From Sphingomonadaceae bacterium (lineage in GTDB: Bacteria; Pseudomonadota; Alphaproteobacteria; Sphingomonadales; Sphingomonadaceae), in the NCBI GenBank assembly GCA_020850455.1, contig JADZEQ010000001.1:62001-126000 (forward strand): a stretch of DNA of 64,000 nt. The letters run 5' to 3'. This document shows, piece after piece, positions 26,633-36,048 of the stretch; the stretch's first letter is position 1; the number at the start of each line of letters is the position of its first letter. Under the pieces are notes generated by a model. The model saw only the letters and a program-made list of their open reading frames with translations, ran no database searches and was not told the origin of the DNA. The position numbers and the translations under genes were made by a program.

Positions 26633-26863
26633 TCAGCTCTTTTTCAGAGTCAGGCCGCCGAAACGCTTGTTGAACTTTGCCACCTGACCACCGGCGTCAA
26701 GCAGACGCTGGTTGCCACCGGTCCACGCGGGGTGCGCCGTCGGGTCAATGTCGAGTTGCAGCGTGTCGCCTTCTTTGCCCCAGGTCGAACGGGTTTCAAA
26801 GACGGTGCCGTCGGTCATCTGCACCTTGATGCGATGATAGTCGGGGTGAATGTCGGCCTTCAT
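26633..26863 (-). CDS. rpmE: 50S ribosomal protein L31
   Basis: A 76-residue L31 beginning [41 protein letters not shown] and ending [17 protein letters not shown]. There is no CxxC pair, so this is the zinc-free (C-) form that is normal for alphaproteobacteria. ATG at 26863 is chosen because homology starts there; a longer reading adds four residues. It ends at the shared terminator. A hairpin lies in its leader. Confidence 0.95.
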   Translation of the reverse strand: MKADIHPDYHRIKVQMTDGTVFETRSTWGKEGDTLQLDIDPTAHPAWTGGNQRLLDAGGQVAKFNKRFGGLTLKKS

Positions 26864-26881
26864 TTCAATCTCCAAGTCGAT

Positions 26882-26900
26882 GGCTGGTTACCGACCAGCC
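26882..26900 (-). promoter_or_regulatory. Hairpin in the rpmE 5' leader
   Basis: GGCTGGT-TACCG-ACCAGCC is a perfect 7-bp stem about 19 bases upstream of the rpmE start. It may be a mimic site for autogenous control by L31 or simply part of the leader. The remaining gap up to fabZ shows nothing else clear. Confidence 0.4.
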
Positions 26901-26982
26901 GCCATTTTGCGCGCAAAGAGCCGCGCCCGGGCGCAGCCACTAGCCGCCAAGCAACCATTTGGCAAGCGCATGCGTCACCCCC

Positions 26983-27450
26983 CTAAGCCGGGGCGTCAGC
27001 AATCATCGCGGTAAAGCTGCATTCGGCGGCCAGCGTGCCATCGTCGAACAAGGCGCGCCCATCAAAACGGCAGATTGCCCGTTTGGCCTGCACAATTTCG
27101 GCGTGGAGGTGGAGCAGGCAGCCCGGCTCCACCGGCTTGCGGAACTTCGCCCCGTCGATCGCCATAAAATAAACGAGCTTGCCCGCGTCTGCCAAACCCA
27201 TGGATTCGATGGCGAGCACGCCCGCTGCCTGCGCCAGCGCCTCGACAATCAGGACGCCGGGCATAATCGGCCGGCCGGGGAAATGCCCCTGAAAAAACGG
27301 CTCATTCATCGATACCGCTTTGATCGCGTGGATGCTTTTGTCGGGGACAAAATCCACCACACGATCTACCAGCAGCATCGGGTAACGATGCGGCAACAGG
27401 GCCAAAACCCGTCTGATGTCAAATCCGGGCCGTGTTGCCGCCTCGCTCAT
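26983..27450 (-). CDS. fabZ: 3-hydroxyacyl-[acyl-carrier-protein] dehydratase FabZ
   Basis: A 155-residue hot-dog dehydratase. The catalytic His lies in [19 protein letters not shown], with the partner Glu in the same segment, and [14 protein letters not shown] is the conserved N-terminus. FabZ dehydrates 3-hydroxyacyl-ACP in fatty-acid elongation and balances supply with lipid A synthesis. It is the last gene of the minus-strand cluster bamA-ompH-fabZ, where lpxD is often found in other proteobacteria; no lpxD is present here. Confidence 0.96.
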   Translation of the reverse strand: MSEAATRPGFDIRRVLALLPHRYPMLLVDRVVDFVPDKSIHAIKAVSMNEPFFQGHFPGRPIMPGVLIVEALAQAAGVLAIESMGLADAGKLVYFMAIDGAKFRKPVEPGCLLHLHAEIVQAKRAICRFDGRALFDDGTLAAECSFTAMIADAPA

Positions 27451-27464
27451 CCGCGTCGCTCCGC

Positions 27465-28148
27465 TTAGCGCGAATCGGGGGTTGCCGCAGGCGTCGTCGG
27501 CGCAGCAGGGGTTGCCGCAGCAGCCGCAGCGCGCGCCAGATCACCCGGGCGATACCCCGCTGGCGGCACAATCTGCACCGTCGGTATCAAGCGGTTCAGT
27601 TCGCCCGTCACCGTCGCCGTCACGTCGAGCGATTCCGCGCGATAGGCAACCGCATCATCGACCAGCACCATGTCGAGCGTGCGTGCCGTGGCAGTGGCGA
27701 GCAGCGCTTCGCGCAAACGCATGGCAATTTGTTCGCGCGCATATTGGACCGCCAATTGGTACGGCTGTGCCAATTGCTCCAACTCTGCCTGTGCGGCCTG
27801 TGCACGTGCGCTATAATTCTGCACCGCCGTATTATAGGCGGTTTCGTTACGCGGGGTGCGCGCCGCTTCGGTCTGCGCAGCGGTCAGCAAGGGCTGCAAT
27901 TCGGCGTTGAGCGCGGTCGCCCGCGCATCACGCGCCTGAATCTGTGCGGCATAGGTGGTGCGGATCTGCGTCACCGCATTTTGCATCGCTGCCGATGCGT
28001 TGATCGCACCATCGGCGTTGAAAACGCCATAACGGGTGGCAGGTGCCGCCGCGCCGCGCGATTGCGCCGCTGCCGGGGTGATGGGCAGAGCGGCAAGACC
28101 GGTCATGGCAAGGGCGATGGCCGATGCCTTCATCATGATGTTTTTCAT
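27465..28148 (-). CDS. OmpH/Skp-family periplasmic chaperone
   Basis: A 227-residue secreted protein with a signal peptide (about 1-29, ending AAAQS). Long amphipathic helices rich in Ala and Gln follow (about 60-150), the tentacles of the Skp fold. A low-complexity Ala/Pro/Thr tail of about 25 residues ends it. Skp holds unfolded outer-membrane proteins for delivery to BamA. Its ATG overlaps the bamA stop (TAATG), its usual partner. The tail and some divergence keep confidence below certainty. Confidence 0.85.
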   Translation of the reverse strand: MKNIMMKASAIALAMTGLAALPITPAAAQSRGAAAPATRYGVFNADGAINASAAMQNAVTQIRTTYAAQIQARDARATALNAELQPLLTAAQTEAARTPRNETAYNTAVQNYSARAQAAQAELEQLAQPYQLAVQYAREQIAMRLREALLATATARTLDMVLVDDAVAYRAESLDVTATVTGELNRLIPTVQIVPPAGYRPGDLARAAAAAATPAAPTTPAATPDSR

Positions 28149-30823
28149 TAGAATTGGGTTCCTACGTTGAAAGTGAAGAGTTTGGTATCATCCCCCGGTT
28201 CGCGCAGCAGCGCCCGGGCAATATCTATGCGGAGCGGCCCAAAGGGACTGTTCCAATTTACCCCAAAGCCGACCGACAGGCGCGGGCTGGGTGTATCGCC
28301 GAAATAACGTTCATCAAAGGGGCGAATCCCGGAAAATCCGGTCGGGCATTGGTTGAATTCGCCCACCGGCATGCCCGAACTATTATTGGCTTGCGTCCCG
28401 AACTGTATCGTCCCTGTCGTCTGATTGCGGCAGATGGTTTTGAAGTTGCCGTCGGTATCGCGGAAGCTCGACAGGCTGGTCAGCGTCGGTCGACGCACGC
28501 TGAACAATGCCCCCACATCCATGAAGATCGACGGGCGCAGGCCCAGTTCCTGCGCGCCCGAACCCAGCGGAATATCCACTTCCAACCGGCCCCGATAATA
28601 AGCGCGCGCACCCACCGCATCATCGACCGTTGTTCGCCGATCCTGCCCGACGACCGGCGCCATCGGGTTGGTCAGATCAACATCGGTATAGCGCACAACG
28701 CGCGGGCCAACCCCGCGAATGTCAAACCCGCGCATCTGCGGTTCGCCAAGGAAGAAACGGTCGGTCAGGCGGATACGTTCGGTGCCCGGCGCTGCACCAT
28801 TGTCACCCAAGGGATGAATATAGCCCCCCTCAATCGATGCATTGAGGATGAAGTCTCCGAACAGCCGCATATGGTGGCTGGCCGCGGCAATGGTGCGCAA
28901 ATATCGCACGCTGCCGCCCAGACCGGCAAAATCTTGATTGAGCGTGAAACTATATCCGCGTGTCGGCCGCAGACGATTGTCGCGGTTGTCGTAAACGAGC
29001 GAATAACCCGCGAGGCTGGTCGTGCGCTTGCCCAGCGAATCGCACAAATAGCGACCGGCGAGCAATGGGTCGCAACTGCCATTGAAGAAGAATGTATTCC
29101 GGTCCAGCGTCACATCATCAAAATTCAGGCTGTAACGCAGGAACAGCGACATAAATTCATTGAGCGGCACACCCGCCTGCAACGACAGGCCGGTCGTCAC
29201 CTGTTGATAGGTGGTGTTGCGGTTGTTGTTGATGAAGTTGAAGCTGTTGTAATCGCGGCGGAATAATTGCCCCGACAGCGAAATATTGCGGTCGAACACA
29301 TTGGGTTCGGTAAAGCCCAACTCAATCGACTTGCTGTAATTGCTGTAATTGACGCTGGCTGAGATTGTCTGCCCCATACCGCGGAAATTGCGCTGGCGGA
29401 TCGAGCCTTGCAGAATGAAATTCTCGATCGACGAAAAACCGGCCGACAGCGATAATTCGCCCGTCGGCTTTTCTTCGACATTGGCCGCCAAAATGATGCG
29501 ATCTGGCGTCGAACCCGGCGTCTGTTCAATTTCCAGATTGTCCTGGAAATAGCCGAGCGAATTAATCCGATCCTGCGAACGGCGGACGAGGAAGCTGTTG
29601 AACGCATCCCCTTCGTTCAGGCGGAATTCGCGCCGCACCACCTTATCCGACGTCAGCGTATTGCCGTTAACATCGACCCGCTCGACATAGGCACGCGGGC
29701 TTTCCTGCACCTGAAATACAATGTCCATCGTGCGCGTTTCACGGTTACGGACAAAGCGCGGACGGACTTCGGCAAAGGCGTAGCCGAGCAGGCCTGCCGT
29801 CTGCTGCAGGCTTTCGACCGTGTCTTCTACCTGCTTGGCGTTATACCAATCACCCTGATGCATCGGCAGCAGGCGCTGCAACGTATCCGGCGTAAAATCG
29901 CGCAAATCGCTTTCAACGCCAACATTGCCAAAATGGTAGCGCTCCCCCTCTTCCACCACATAGGTGATGATGAAGTCCTGCCGGTCACTGGTCAGTTCGG
30001 CGACTGCCGAAACGACGCGGAAATCGGCATAGCCTTGCGTCAGATAAAATTGGCGCAATTTCTGCTGGTCATATGCCAGACGGTCGGGGTCATAGGTGGT
30101 GTTCGATGACAGGAAAGTCGTCAGGCGCCGTTCTTTGGTCGCCATCTCCCCCTTCAGTTCGCCATCGGTAAAGGCATTATTGCCGATGATGTTGATCTGG
30201 CGAACGCGGCTACGGTCCCCTTCGGTAATTTCATAGACGACATCGACGCGATTTTGGTCGAGCCGGACCAATTGCGGGTCAACACTCGCCGCATAGCGGC
30301 CCTGCCGCCGATATAGTTCCAAGATGCGGGCAACGTCCGCGCGCACGCGGCTGCGCGTATAAATCTGCCGCGCGGCCAAACGAAGTTCGGGGACGATCTT
30401 GTCATTGTCGAGGCGGCGGTTCCCCTCCAATATCACCCGGTTGACCACCGGATTTTCGGTCACCTGAATGACCAATGCGCCGTCATTATCGGTAATCTGG
30501 AATTGGGAGAATAATTCGGTTTGCGACAGCGCACGCAATGCATTGTCGAGCGTCGCACGCGTATAGGCTTGGCCAACGCGCAACTGCGCATAAGTGCGCA
30601 CCGTGTCGCCTTCGAGCCGCTGATTGCCGACCACGCTGATCGCGCGAATAACGCGCGCCTCAGCTGGTGCCGGTGCAGGCGTCGCCGGTGCGGGCGTGGC
30701 GGGGGCCGGCACCGCCGAAACAGGCACAGTCTGAGCATGAACAGCGCCAACCTGACCAGCAAGCATCGTGCCGGTCATCAAGCTTGCGCATGCCCTGGCG
30801 AACAGCCGACGGGGTGATTTCAC
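28148..30823 (-). CDS. bamA: Outer-membrane protein assembly factor BamA
   Basis: The 891-residue protein has a signal peptide, a Pro/Ala-rich linker and five POTRA domains (from IRAISVVGNQRLEGDTVRTYAQL to about residue 455). The 16-strand barrel follows, with the conserved RFFLGEPQMRGFDIRGVGPR (loop 6 VRGF-like motif) and a C-terminal FNVGTQF. BamA inserts beta-barrel proteins into the outer membrane. The start taken is GTG at 30823, behind GGAAGGGA; TTG at 30826 is equally placed. It follows rseP by 101 bases and overlaps ompH. Confidence 0.96.
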   Translation of the reverse strand: MKSPRRLFARACASLMTGTMLAGQVGAVHAQTVPVSAVPAPATPAPATPAPAPAEARVIRAISVVGNQRLEGDTVRTYAQLRVGQAYTRATLDNALRALSQTELFSQFQITDNDGALVIQVTENPVVNRVILEGNRRLDNDKIVPELRLAARQIYTRSRVRADVARILELYRRQGRYAASVDPQLVRLDQNRVDVVYEITEGDRSRVRQINIIGNNAFTDGELKGEMATKERRLTTFLSSNTTYDPDRLAYDQQKLRQFYLTQGYADFRVVSAVAELTSDRQDFIITYVVEEGERYHFGNVGVESDLRDFTPDTLQRLLPMHQGDWYNAKQVEDTVESLQQTAGLLGYAFAEVRPRFVRNRETRTMDIVFQVQESPRAYVERVDVNGNTLTSDKVVRREFRLNEGDAFNSFLVRRSQDRINSLGYFQDNLEIEQTPGSTPDRIILAANVEEKPTGELSLSAGFSSIENFILQGSIRQRNFRGMGQTISASVNYSNYSKSIELGFTEPNVFDRNISLSGQLFRRDYNSFNFINNNRNTTYQQVTTGLSLQAGVPLNEFMSLFLRYSLNFDDVTLDRNTFFFNGSCDPLLAGRYLCDSLGKRTTSLAGYSLVYDNRDNRLRPTRGYSFTLNQDFAGLGGSVRYLRTIAAASHHMRLFGDFILNASIEGGYIHPLGDNGAAPGTERIRLTDRFFLGEPQMRGFDIRGVGPRVVRYTDVDLTNPMAPVVGQDRRTTVDDAVGARAYYRGRLEVDIPLGSGAQELGLRPSIFMDVGALFSVRRPTLTSLSSFRDTDGNFKTICRNQTTGTIQFGTQANNSSGMPVGEFNQCPTGFSGIRPFDERYFGDTPSPRLSVGFGVNWNSPFGPLRIDIARALLREPGDDTKLFTFNVGTQF

Positions 30824-30924
30824 CAAATAATTCCCTTCCAAGCTCCGGGGTCGAAATGCCCCATTCGCCAATTTTTGCGCCCTGTCGGCTGCACCCTCTG
30901 CCCTAAGGGCGGCAACCAATCAAG

Positions 30925-32046
30925 TCAGCCCATTAAACCAGCCAATTTTTCCCACAAACCCAATGATCCCAAATCATTGAAGGTGACGATCAGCATCAAC
31001 AAAATCATCGCCATGAAACCCAGTCGAAACGCCCATTGCTGCGTTGCGACATTGACCGGGCGACGGCGCACCGCCTCTATCGCCTGAAACAGCAAATGAC
31101 CACCATCGAGCATCGGCATCGGCAATAAATTGACGAAGCCCAGATTGAGCGAAATCAGCGCCGCGAAAAAGAGGAAGGGGGCAAAGCCCAGCGACGCCTG
31201 TTCCCCCGACGCTTGCGCGATTTTGATCGGCCCGCCCAAATCTTTGACGCTGCGCTGGCCGGTAAATAATTGCCCAACGACTTCCGCCATTTGACGGGTC
31301 AATTCCCATGCCAATTTTGCGCCAACCAGCGGTGCTTGCGCCAACGACACACCAGCGCGCACCGGCGCAGGCGGGAAAATGCCGATGATTGCGCGTTCCA
31401 TCTTATTGCCCCATTGGTCTGTCTCCGTCACCAATCGGGGTTGCAAGTTGACGGTCATAGTCCGCCCGTCGCGTTCAATATCAATCGCAATTTCTTGCCC
31501 CGGACGGTGCATCACCGCCATCGGAATATCCTGAAAAACCTCCATCGTGCGGCCATCGACGCGCAAGATGCGGTCACCGGCGCTTATGCCTGCGGCGGCG
31601 GCAGGTGTATCGGCAATCACCGATGCAGCGATGGGCGGCGTCGCCACCCGACCATAGGCATAGGCAAAACCGGCAAGGATAATGATCGCAATCAGGAAAT
31701 TGGCCGCCGGGCCAGCCGCCACGGTCAGCGCGCGTTTCCACAGCGCCGCAGCGGCAAAACTCCCCTCCGGCTCCCCCGCACCTGCTTCATGCGGGGTGGA
31801 CATGGCATCCCCATCGCCGGCGAACTGGACATAGCCGCCCAAGGGCATCCAGCCGATTTTCCACCGTGTCCCGCGCCGGTCTGTCCAGCCAGCCACTTCC
31901 TTGCCAAAGCCAATGGAAAAAACATCGGCCTTTATCCCGCACCAACGCCCAACAAGATAATGGCCCATTTCGTGCAAAAAAATGAGCGGCGCGAGCATGG
32001 CAACAAAGGCCGCCAGCGTCAGCAGGATAGATGGCGATTCAAGCAT
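30925..32046 (-). CDS. rseP: RIP site-2 zinc metalloprotease RseP
   Basis: A 373-residue intramembrane protease. HEMGH near residue 26 (FLHEMGHYLVGRWCG) holds the zinc and catalytic Glu, and NLLPMPMLDGGHL near residue 315 carries the third ligand. One PDZ domain (about 140-215) reads PAAAAGISAGDRILRVDGRTM. RseP cleaves membrane-bound anti-sigma factors and signal-peptide remnants. The start overlaps the dxr stop by eight bases, in the conserved uppS-cdsA-dxr-rseP-bamA order. Confidence 0.95.
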   Translation of the reverse strand: MLESPSILLTLAAFVAMLAPLIFLHEMGHYLVGRWCGIKADVFSIGFGKEVAGWTDRRGTRWKIGWMPLGGYVQFAGDGDAMSTPHEAGAGEPEGSFAAAALWKRALTVAAGPAANFLIAIIILAGFAYAYGRVATPPIAASVIADTPAAAAGISAGDRILRVDGRTMEVFQDIPMAVMHRPGQEIAIDIERDGRTMTVNLQPRLVTETDQWGNKMERAIIGIFPPAPVRAGVSLAQAPLVGAKLAWELTRQMAEVVGQLFTGQRSVKDLGGPIKIAQASGEQASLGFAPFLFFAALISLNLGFVNLLPMPMLDGGHLLFQAIEAVRRRPVNVATQQWAFRLGFMAMILLMLIVTFNDLGSLGLWEKLAGLMG

Positions 32047-33196
32047 GGGTCAGAACCAGTTCCTCTGCACGTCGACGACATTCGTCATCGAGCGTGAACA
32101 GGTCGTGAAGCGATTGTGGCGCAATCGGGGCAAAAGCATCGAGCGCGGCGGATACCAGCGCCGCAATCGCGGTAAAGCGGATTTTTCCGGCAAGGAATGC
32201 GGCAACCGCCACTTCATTGGCAGCATTGAGCTGCGCGGGGCGTGCGCCCCCCTCTGCAATGGCCTGTCGGCAGAGGCGGGTTGCAGGAAACCTATCCTCA
32301 TCGGGCGCAGCGAAATCCAGTCGTCCCAGTGCCGCTAGGTCGAGCGGCGGGCACGGGGTCGCCATGCGTTCGGGCCACGCCAGCGTCGATGCGATGGGAA
32401 CGCGCATATCGCTCGGCCCCAATTGGGCAATGGTCGATCCATCCATATATTCGACCATCGAATGGACCACCGATTGCGGATGCACCAATATGTCGAGGCG
32501 GTCGAGCCCAACGGGAAAGAGGTGATAGGCCTCTATCAACTCCAACCCCTTGTTGAACATAGTTGCCGAATCGACGCTGATTTTTGCCCCCATCGACCAA
32601 TTGGGGTGGGCGATGGCCTGTGCCGGGGTGGCGCGTTCCATTTCCGCCCGAGTGAAGGTGCGAAATGGCCCCCCGCTCGCCGTCAACGTAATTTTGCGCA
32701 CCGCTTCCAGCTTGCCGGCGGAAAGGCACTGAAAAATCGCGTTATGCTCACTATCAACCGGCAGGATGGTGGCACCAGAGGCACGCGCCGCCGCCATCAT
32801 CAATGCACCGGCAACAACCAGCGATTCCTTGTTGGCGAGCGCGACAGTGCGCCCCCCCTCTATCGCCGCCATCGTCGGGGCGAGACCCGCGCTGCCGACA
32901 ATCGCCGCCATTGTCACATCCGCGGCGTGGCGCGCCGCCTCTACCAGCGCGCCCTCCCCCGCCGCAGCAACCACGCCGCTGCCCGCCAGCGCCTTGCGCA
33001 AATCCCCGGCGAGCGTCGCGTCACCAATCACCGCCACTTCGGCATCCAATTCGATGGCCAATTGGGCCAGTGCCGCAACATTGGTCTGCGCACTCAGCGC
33101 CTTCACCTGCCAGTCGCCGCGCGAACGCCGCACCAGATCGACGGTTGATTGGCCAATCGAACCAGTCGCGCCAAATATGGAAAGGCTGCGCGTCAA
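32039..33196 (-). CDS. dxr: 1-deoxy-D-xylulose 5-phosphate reductoisomerase
   Basis: A 385-residue enzyme of the MEP isoprenoid pathway that converts DXP to MEP with NADPH. The nucleotide-binding start is SIFGATGSIGQSTVDLV, and metal/substrate residues lie in LPVDSEHNAIFQCL and GGPFR. A TTG start at 33196 overlaps the cdsA stop as TTGA and places the conserved TRSLSIFGATGS at the N-terminus. This supplies isoprenoids to the neighbouring uppS. Confidence 0.95.
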   Translation of the reverse strand: MTRSLSIFGATGSIGQSTVDLVRRSRGDWQVKALSAQTNVAALAQLAIELDAEVAVIGDATLAGDLRKALAGSGVVAAAGEGALVEAARHAADVTMAAIVGSAGLAPTMAAIEGGRTVALANKESLVVAGALMMAAARASGATILPVDSEHNAIFQCLSAGKLEAVRKITLTASGGPFRTFTRAEMERATPAQAIAHPNWSMGAKISVDSATMFNKGLELIEAYHLFPVGLDRLDILVHPQSVVHSMVEYMDGSTIAQLGPSDMRVPIASTLAWPERMATPCPPLDLAALGRLDFAAPDEDRFPATRLCRQAIAEGGARPAQLNAANEVAVAAFLAGKIRFTAIAALVSAALDAFAPIAPQSLHDLFTLDDECRRRAEELVLTHA

Positions 33197-33903
33197 AACA
33201 CCGCCCCTATTGCCAGCCCATAAATCGCCAAACCCCAACACAGCGCGAGCAGGCCGTCCACCCGGTCGAGCAACCCACCATGCCCTGGAATCAGGCTCGA
33301 ACTATCCTTCACCCCGGCGCGCCGTTTCATCCAGCTTTCGAAAAAATCCCCGGTCTGCGCAACAATCGCCGCCAGCGCACCGACAAGGATGGTGCCGAGA
33401 AAATCGCGCATATCGAAAATATAGCCAACGCCATCATGTTCGAGTGTCCAGCGCGTCCACAACAGCAGGACGACTGCCGATGCGGCCATGCCGCCGACCA
33501 GCCCGGCCCATGTCTTGCTCGGGCTGATTGCCGGGGCGATTTTGGGGCCGCCAATTGCGCGGCCGGAAAAATAGGCGCCGGTATCCGTGGCGATAACCAG
33601 CGCAATCGGTAACGCAACATCGCGCCAATCGGTGCCGGGGTATAGGCGCAACAGCAACAGCATGAACGCCGCGCCAAGGATATAGAGCGCGCCGCCGGCC
33701 ATCCACAAAGTCCGTGCGCCCATATGCGCCGTAATCCGCCGCACCAGCCCCCAAAATTCCCAGATCAACAGGGGGATGGCGATGCAAATCAGCGCCAGCC
33801 ATGCATAAGCACCCGCCCATAATGCACCGCCGAGCAGCGTCAGCATGACGATGGCCGACAATGTGCGCACGCCAAGGTCGGACTGCTTGCCACCATCCAC
33901 CAT
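33193..33903 (-). CDS. cdsA: Phosphatidate cytidylyltransferase (CDP-diglyceride synthase)
   Basis: A 236-residue polytopic membrane enzyme. SPSKTWAGLVGG matches the family's SxSKTWxGxxGG block, followed by DFFESWMKRRAGVKDSSSLIPGHGGLLDRVD, the C-terminal signature with metal-binding Asp residues. It makes CDP-diacylglycerol, the substrate of PssA encoded elsewhere in this window. ATG at 33903 overlaps the uppS stop (TGATG). Confidence 0.95.
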   Translation of the reverse strand: MVDGGKQSDLGVRTLSAIVMLTLLGGALWAGAYAWLALICIAIPLLIWEFWGLVRRITAHMGARTLWMAGGALYILGAAFMLLLLRLYPGTDWRDVALPIALVIATDTGAYFSGRAIGGPKIAPAISPSKTWAGLVGGMAASAVVLLLWTRWTLEHDGVGYIFDMRDFLGTILVGALAAIVAQTGDFFESWMKRRAGVKDSSSLIPGHGGLLDRVDGLLALCWGLAIYGLAIGAVF

Positions 33904-34592
33904 CAGAGACCCCCATAGCGCCGTTCGCGCCGGGCAAAGGCGGCGATGGCGTCCATCAGATGCGCCGCTGTAAAATCGGGCCACAAAACATCGGTAAACC
34001 AAAATTCGGCATAAGCGGCCTGCCACAAAAGGAAATTGGACAGCCGCTGCTCCCCCGATGTCCGGATGATGAGGTCGAGCGGCGGCAACGGCGCGGTATA
34101 AAGCTCGCGCTCCATCGCCTCTGGCGTAATCGCATCTGCCCCGCCCGCTGCGGCCAGCGCGCGCGCGGCCCGGACAATTTCATCCTGCGCGCCATAACCC
34201 AATGCCACGGCGAGTTTTGTGCCGGTGTTGGCGGCTGTGCGTGCCACCGCATCCGCCACCATATCGCGGATGTCAGGGGCAAACTGGCTCAAATCCCCTA
34301 AAATATGGAGCTGCACATTATTGGCGACAAATTCGTCGAGGTCGGAGGTGATGAATTGCTTCATCAGCCCCATCAGCGCCCCCACCTCCTCCTCCGGCCG
34401 TTTCCAATTTTCGCTGGAAAAGGCGTAAAGCGTCATCGCCTCCAGCCCCATGTCGCGCGCCGCACGCGCGATGGTGCGGACGGTGTCCACCCCCGCTTTG
34501 TGCCCGGCAACGCGCGGCAAAAAACGCTTTTTTGCCCAGCGGCCATTGCCGTCCATAATGATCGCAATATGACGGGGGACGGCGGCGCTCAT
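33903..34592 (-). CDS. uppS: Undecaprenyl diphosphate synthase (cis-prenyltransferase)
   Basis: A 229-residue enzyme. HIAIIMDGNGRWA holds the catalytic Asp, followed by RVAGHKAGVDTVRTI, TLYAFSSENWKRP and DLIIRTSGEQRLSNFLLWQAAYAE, the standard family motifs. It builds C55-PP, the carrier for peptidoglycan and O-antigen. ATG at 34592 follows a GGGGGAGG site; the upstream reading frame is dropped. Confidence 0.96.
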   Translation of the reverse strand: MSAAVPRHIAIIMDGNGRWAKKRFLPRVAGHKAGVDTVRTIARAARDMGLEAMTLYAFSSENWKRPEEEVGALMGLMKQFITSDLDEFVANNVQLHILGDLSQFAPDIRDMVADAVARTAANTGTKLAVALGYGAQDEIVRAARALAAAGGADAITPEAMERELYTAPLPPLDLIIRTSGEQRLSNFLLWQAAYAEFWFTDVLWPDFTAAHLMDAIAAFARRERRYGGL

Positions 34593-34626
34593 CGGTGCTG
34601 CACCTCCCCCATCGGCGGGGCGCAGG

Positions 34627-35184
34627 TCATTGCCCCAAAATTTCCTTTTCTTTGGCGCTGGCGGCAGCATCAATATCGGCAATCGCCTTGTCGGTCAGTT
34701 TCTGGACGTCGCCCTCATGCCGCTTGCGCTCATCCTCGCTAATTTCCTTTTTATTTTCATCGATCTTCAGCGCATCATTGCCATCACGCCGCACGTTGCG
34801 CACCGCAACGCGCGCCTTTTCAGCATATTGGCCTGCCAACTTCGACAATTCCTTGCGCCGTTCCTGCGTCATGTCGGGGATCGGCAGGCGCAGGGTCTGG
34901 CCATCGACAATCGGGTTAAGGCCAAGACCGGCCGAACGTATCGCCTTATCCACCGGACCGACGTTTGATTTATCCCACACTTGCACCGACAACAGGCGCG
35001 GTTCGGGCGCGGTAATCGACGATAATTGGTTGATCGGCATGTGGCTGCCATAAACTTCGACCGTTACGGGATCGAGCATCGCGGCATTGGCGCGGCCGGT
35101 ACGCAGCCCGGCGAGGTCGTGCTTCAGCGCCTCTACCGCGCCTGCCATGCGCCGTTCAATGTCGGCCTTGTCATATTTTGCCAT
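34627..35184 (-). CDS. frr: Ribosome recycling factor
   Basis: A 185-residue RRF of normal length: MEALKHDL-type opening (GAVEALKHDLAGLRTGRAN), PINQLSSITAPEPRLLSVQVWDKS, and the C-terminal RRDGNDALKIDENKKEISEDE. With EF-G it splits post-termination ribosomes. ATG at 35184 has GGAGAG upstream. It lies 34 bases after pyrH. Confidence 0.97.
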   Translation of the reverse strand: MAKYDKADIERRMAGAVEALKHDLAGLRTGRANAAMLDPVTVEVYGSHMPINQLSSITAPEPRLLSVQVWDKSNVGPVDKAIRSAGLGLNPIVDGQTLRLPIPDMTQERRKELSKLAGQYAEKARVAVRNVRRDGNDALKIDENKKEISEDERKRHEGDVQKLTDKAIADIDAAASAKEKEILGQ

Positions 35185-35218
35185 CTCTACTCTCCAAAAA
35201 TCATCAGGCCAAAAATCG

Positions 35219-35944
35219 TCAGGCGGCGGTGACCAGCGTCGATGTGCCGCGCCCGGCCAATACCGCTGCCAAATTGCCTGCTTCACGAATGTTAAATACG
35301 ATGATCGGAATATTGCTGTCGCGGCACAGCGCAATTGCACTGGCGTCCATCACCTTTAGGTTTTCTGACAAAACCTTGTCGTAACTAACGGTTTCATAAC
35401 GTTTTGCGGCGGCATTTTTCTTGGGGTCGCTGTCATAAACGCCATCGACTGATGTCCCCTTGAACAATGCGTCGCAATTCATTTCCGCCGCGCGCAGCGC
35501 CGCCCCTGAATCGGTGGTGAAATAGGGGCTGCCAACACCAGCGGCAAAAATAACCACCCTGCCCTTGGCCAAATGGCGTTCGGCACGACGACGAATGACC
35601 GGTTCGCAAACCGTGTCCATGCGAATGGCTGACTGGACGCGCGTTTCGACGTTGATCTGTTCGAGCGCATTTTGCATGGCGAGCGCGTTCATCACCGTCG
35701 CCAGCATGCCCATATAATCGGCCTGTGCGCGGTCCATCCCCTTGGCCGCGCCCGCCATGCCGCGAAATATATTGCCGCCGCCGATGACGAGGCAGATTTG
35801 CAGGCCGCTCTCCTTCGCCGCCTTCACCTCTTGGGCTAGTGAGGCGACCGTCGCCGGGTCGATACCGAACCCCTGTTCCCCCATCAGCACCTCCCCCGAT
35901 AATTTGAGCAGGATGCGCTTATAGGCGGCGGCTGTGTCGGGCAT
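35219..35944 (-). CDS. pyrH: Uridylate kinase (UMP kinase)
   Basis: A 241-residue amino-acid-kinase fold: [20 protein letters not shown] at the N-terminus, [10 protein letters not shown] for phosphate binding, and [26 protein letters not shown] for UMP recognition. It phosphorylates UMP to UDP and is a hexamer regulated by GTP and UTP. It is the first gene of the pyrH-frr-uppS block, separated from tsf by the SIMPL gene. Confidence 0.97.
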   Translation of the reverse strand: MPDTAAAYKRILLKLSGEVLMGEQGFGIDPATVASLAQEVKAAKESGLQICLVIGGGNIFRGMAGAAKGMDRAQADYMGMLATVMNALAMQNALEQINVETRVQSAIRMDTVCEPVIRRRAERHLAKGRVVIFAAGVGSPYFTTDSGAALRAAEMNCDALFKGTSVDGVYDSDPKKNAAAKRYETVSYDKVLSENLKVMDASAIALCRDSNIPIIVFNIREAGNLAAVLAGRGTSTLVTAA

Positions 35945-36048
35945 GGCAAGTCCTGCAGCAAGGGTGGCAATCGACCGGTGGATGGTCGATTGCGACTAGC
36001 CCATGCGCAATCTAATGCCAAGCATTGTCGGCGGTTCTACCCCCGTAA

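Noticed and set aside
28154..29266. 370-codon open frame antisense to bamA
   Set aside because: Arises from GC-rich codon bias opposite a certain gene; no ribosome-binding site and no recognisable domain.
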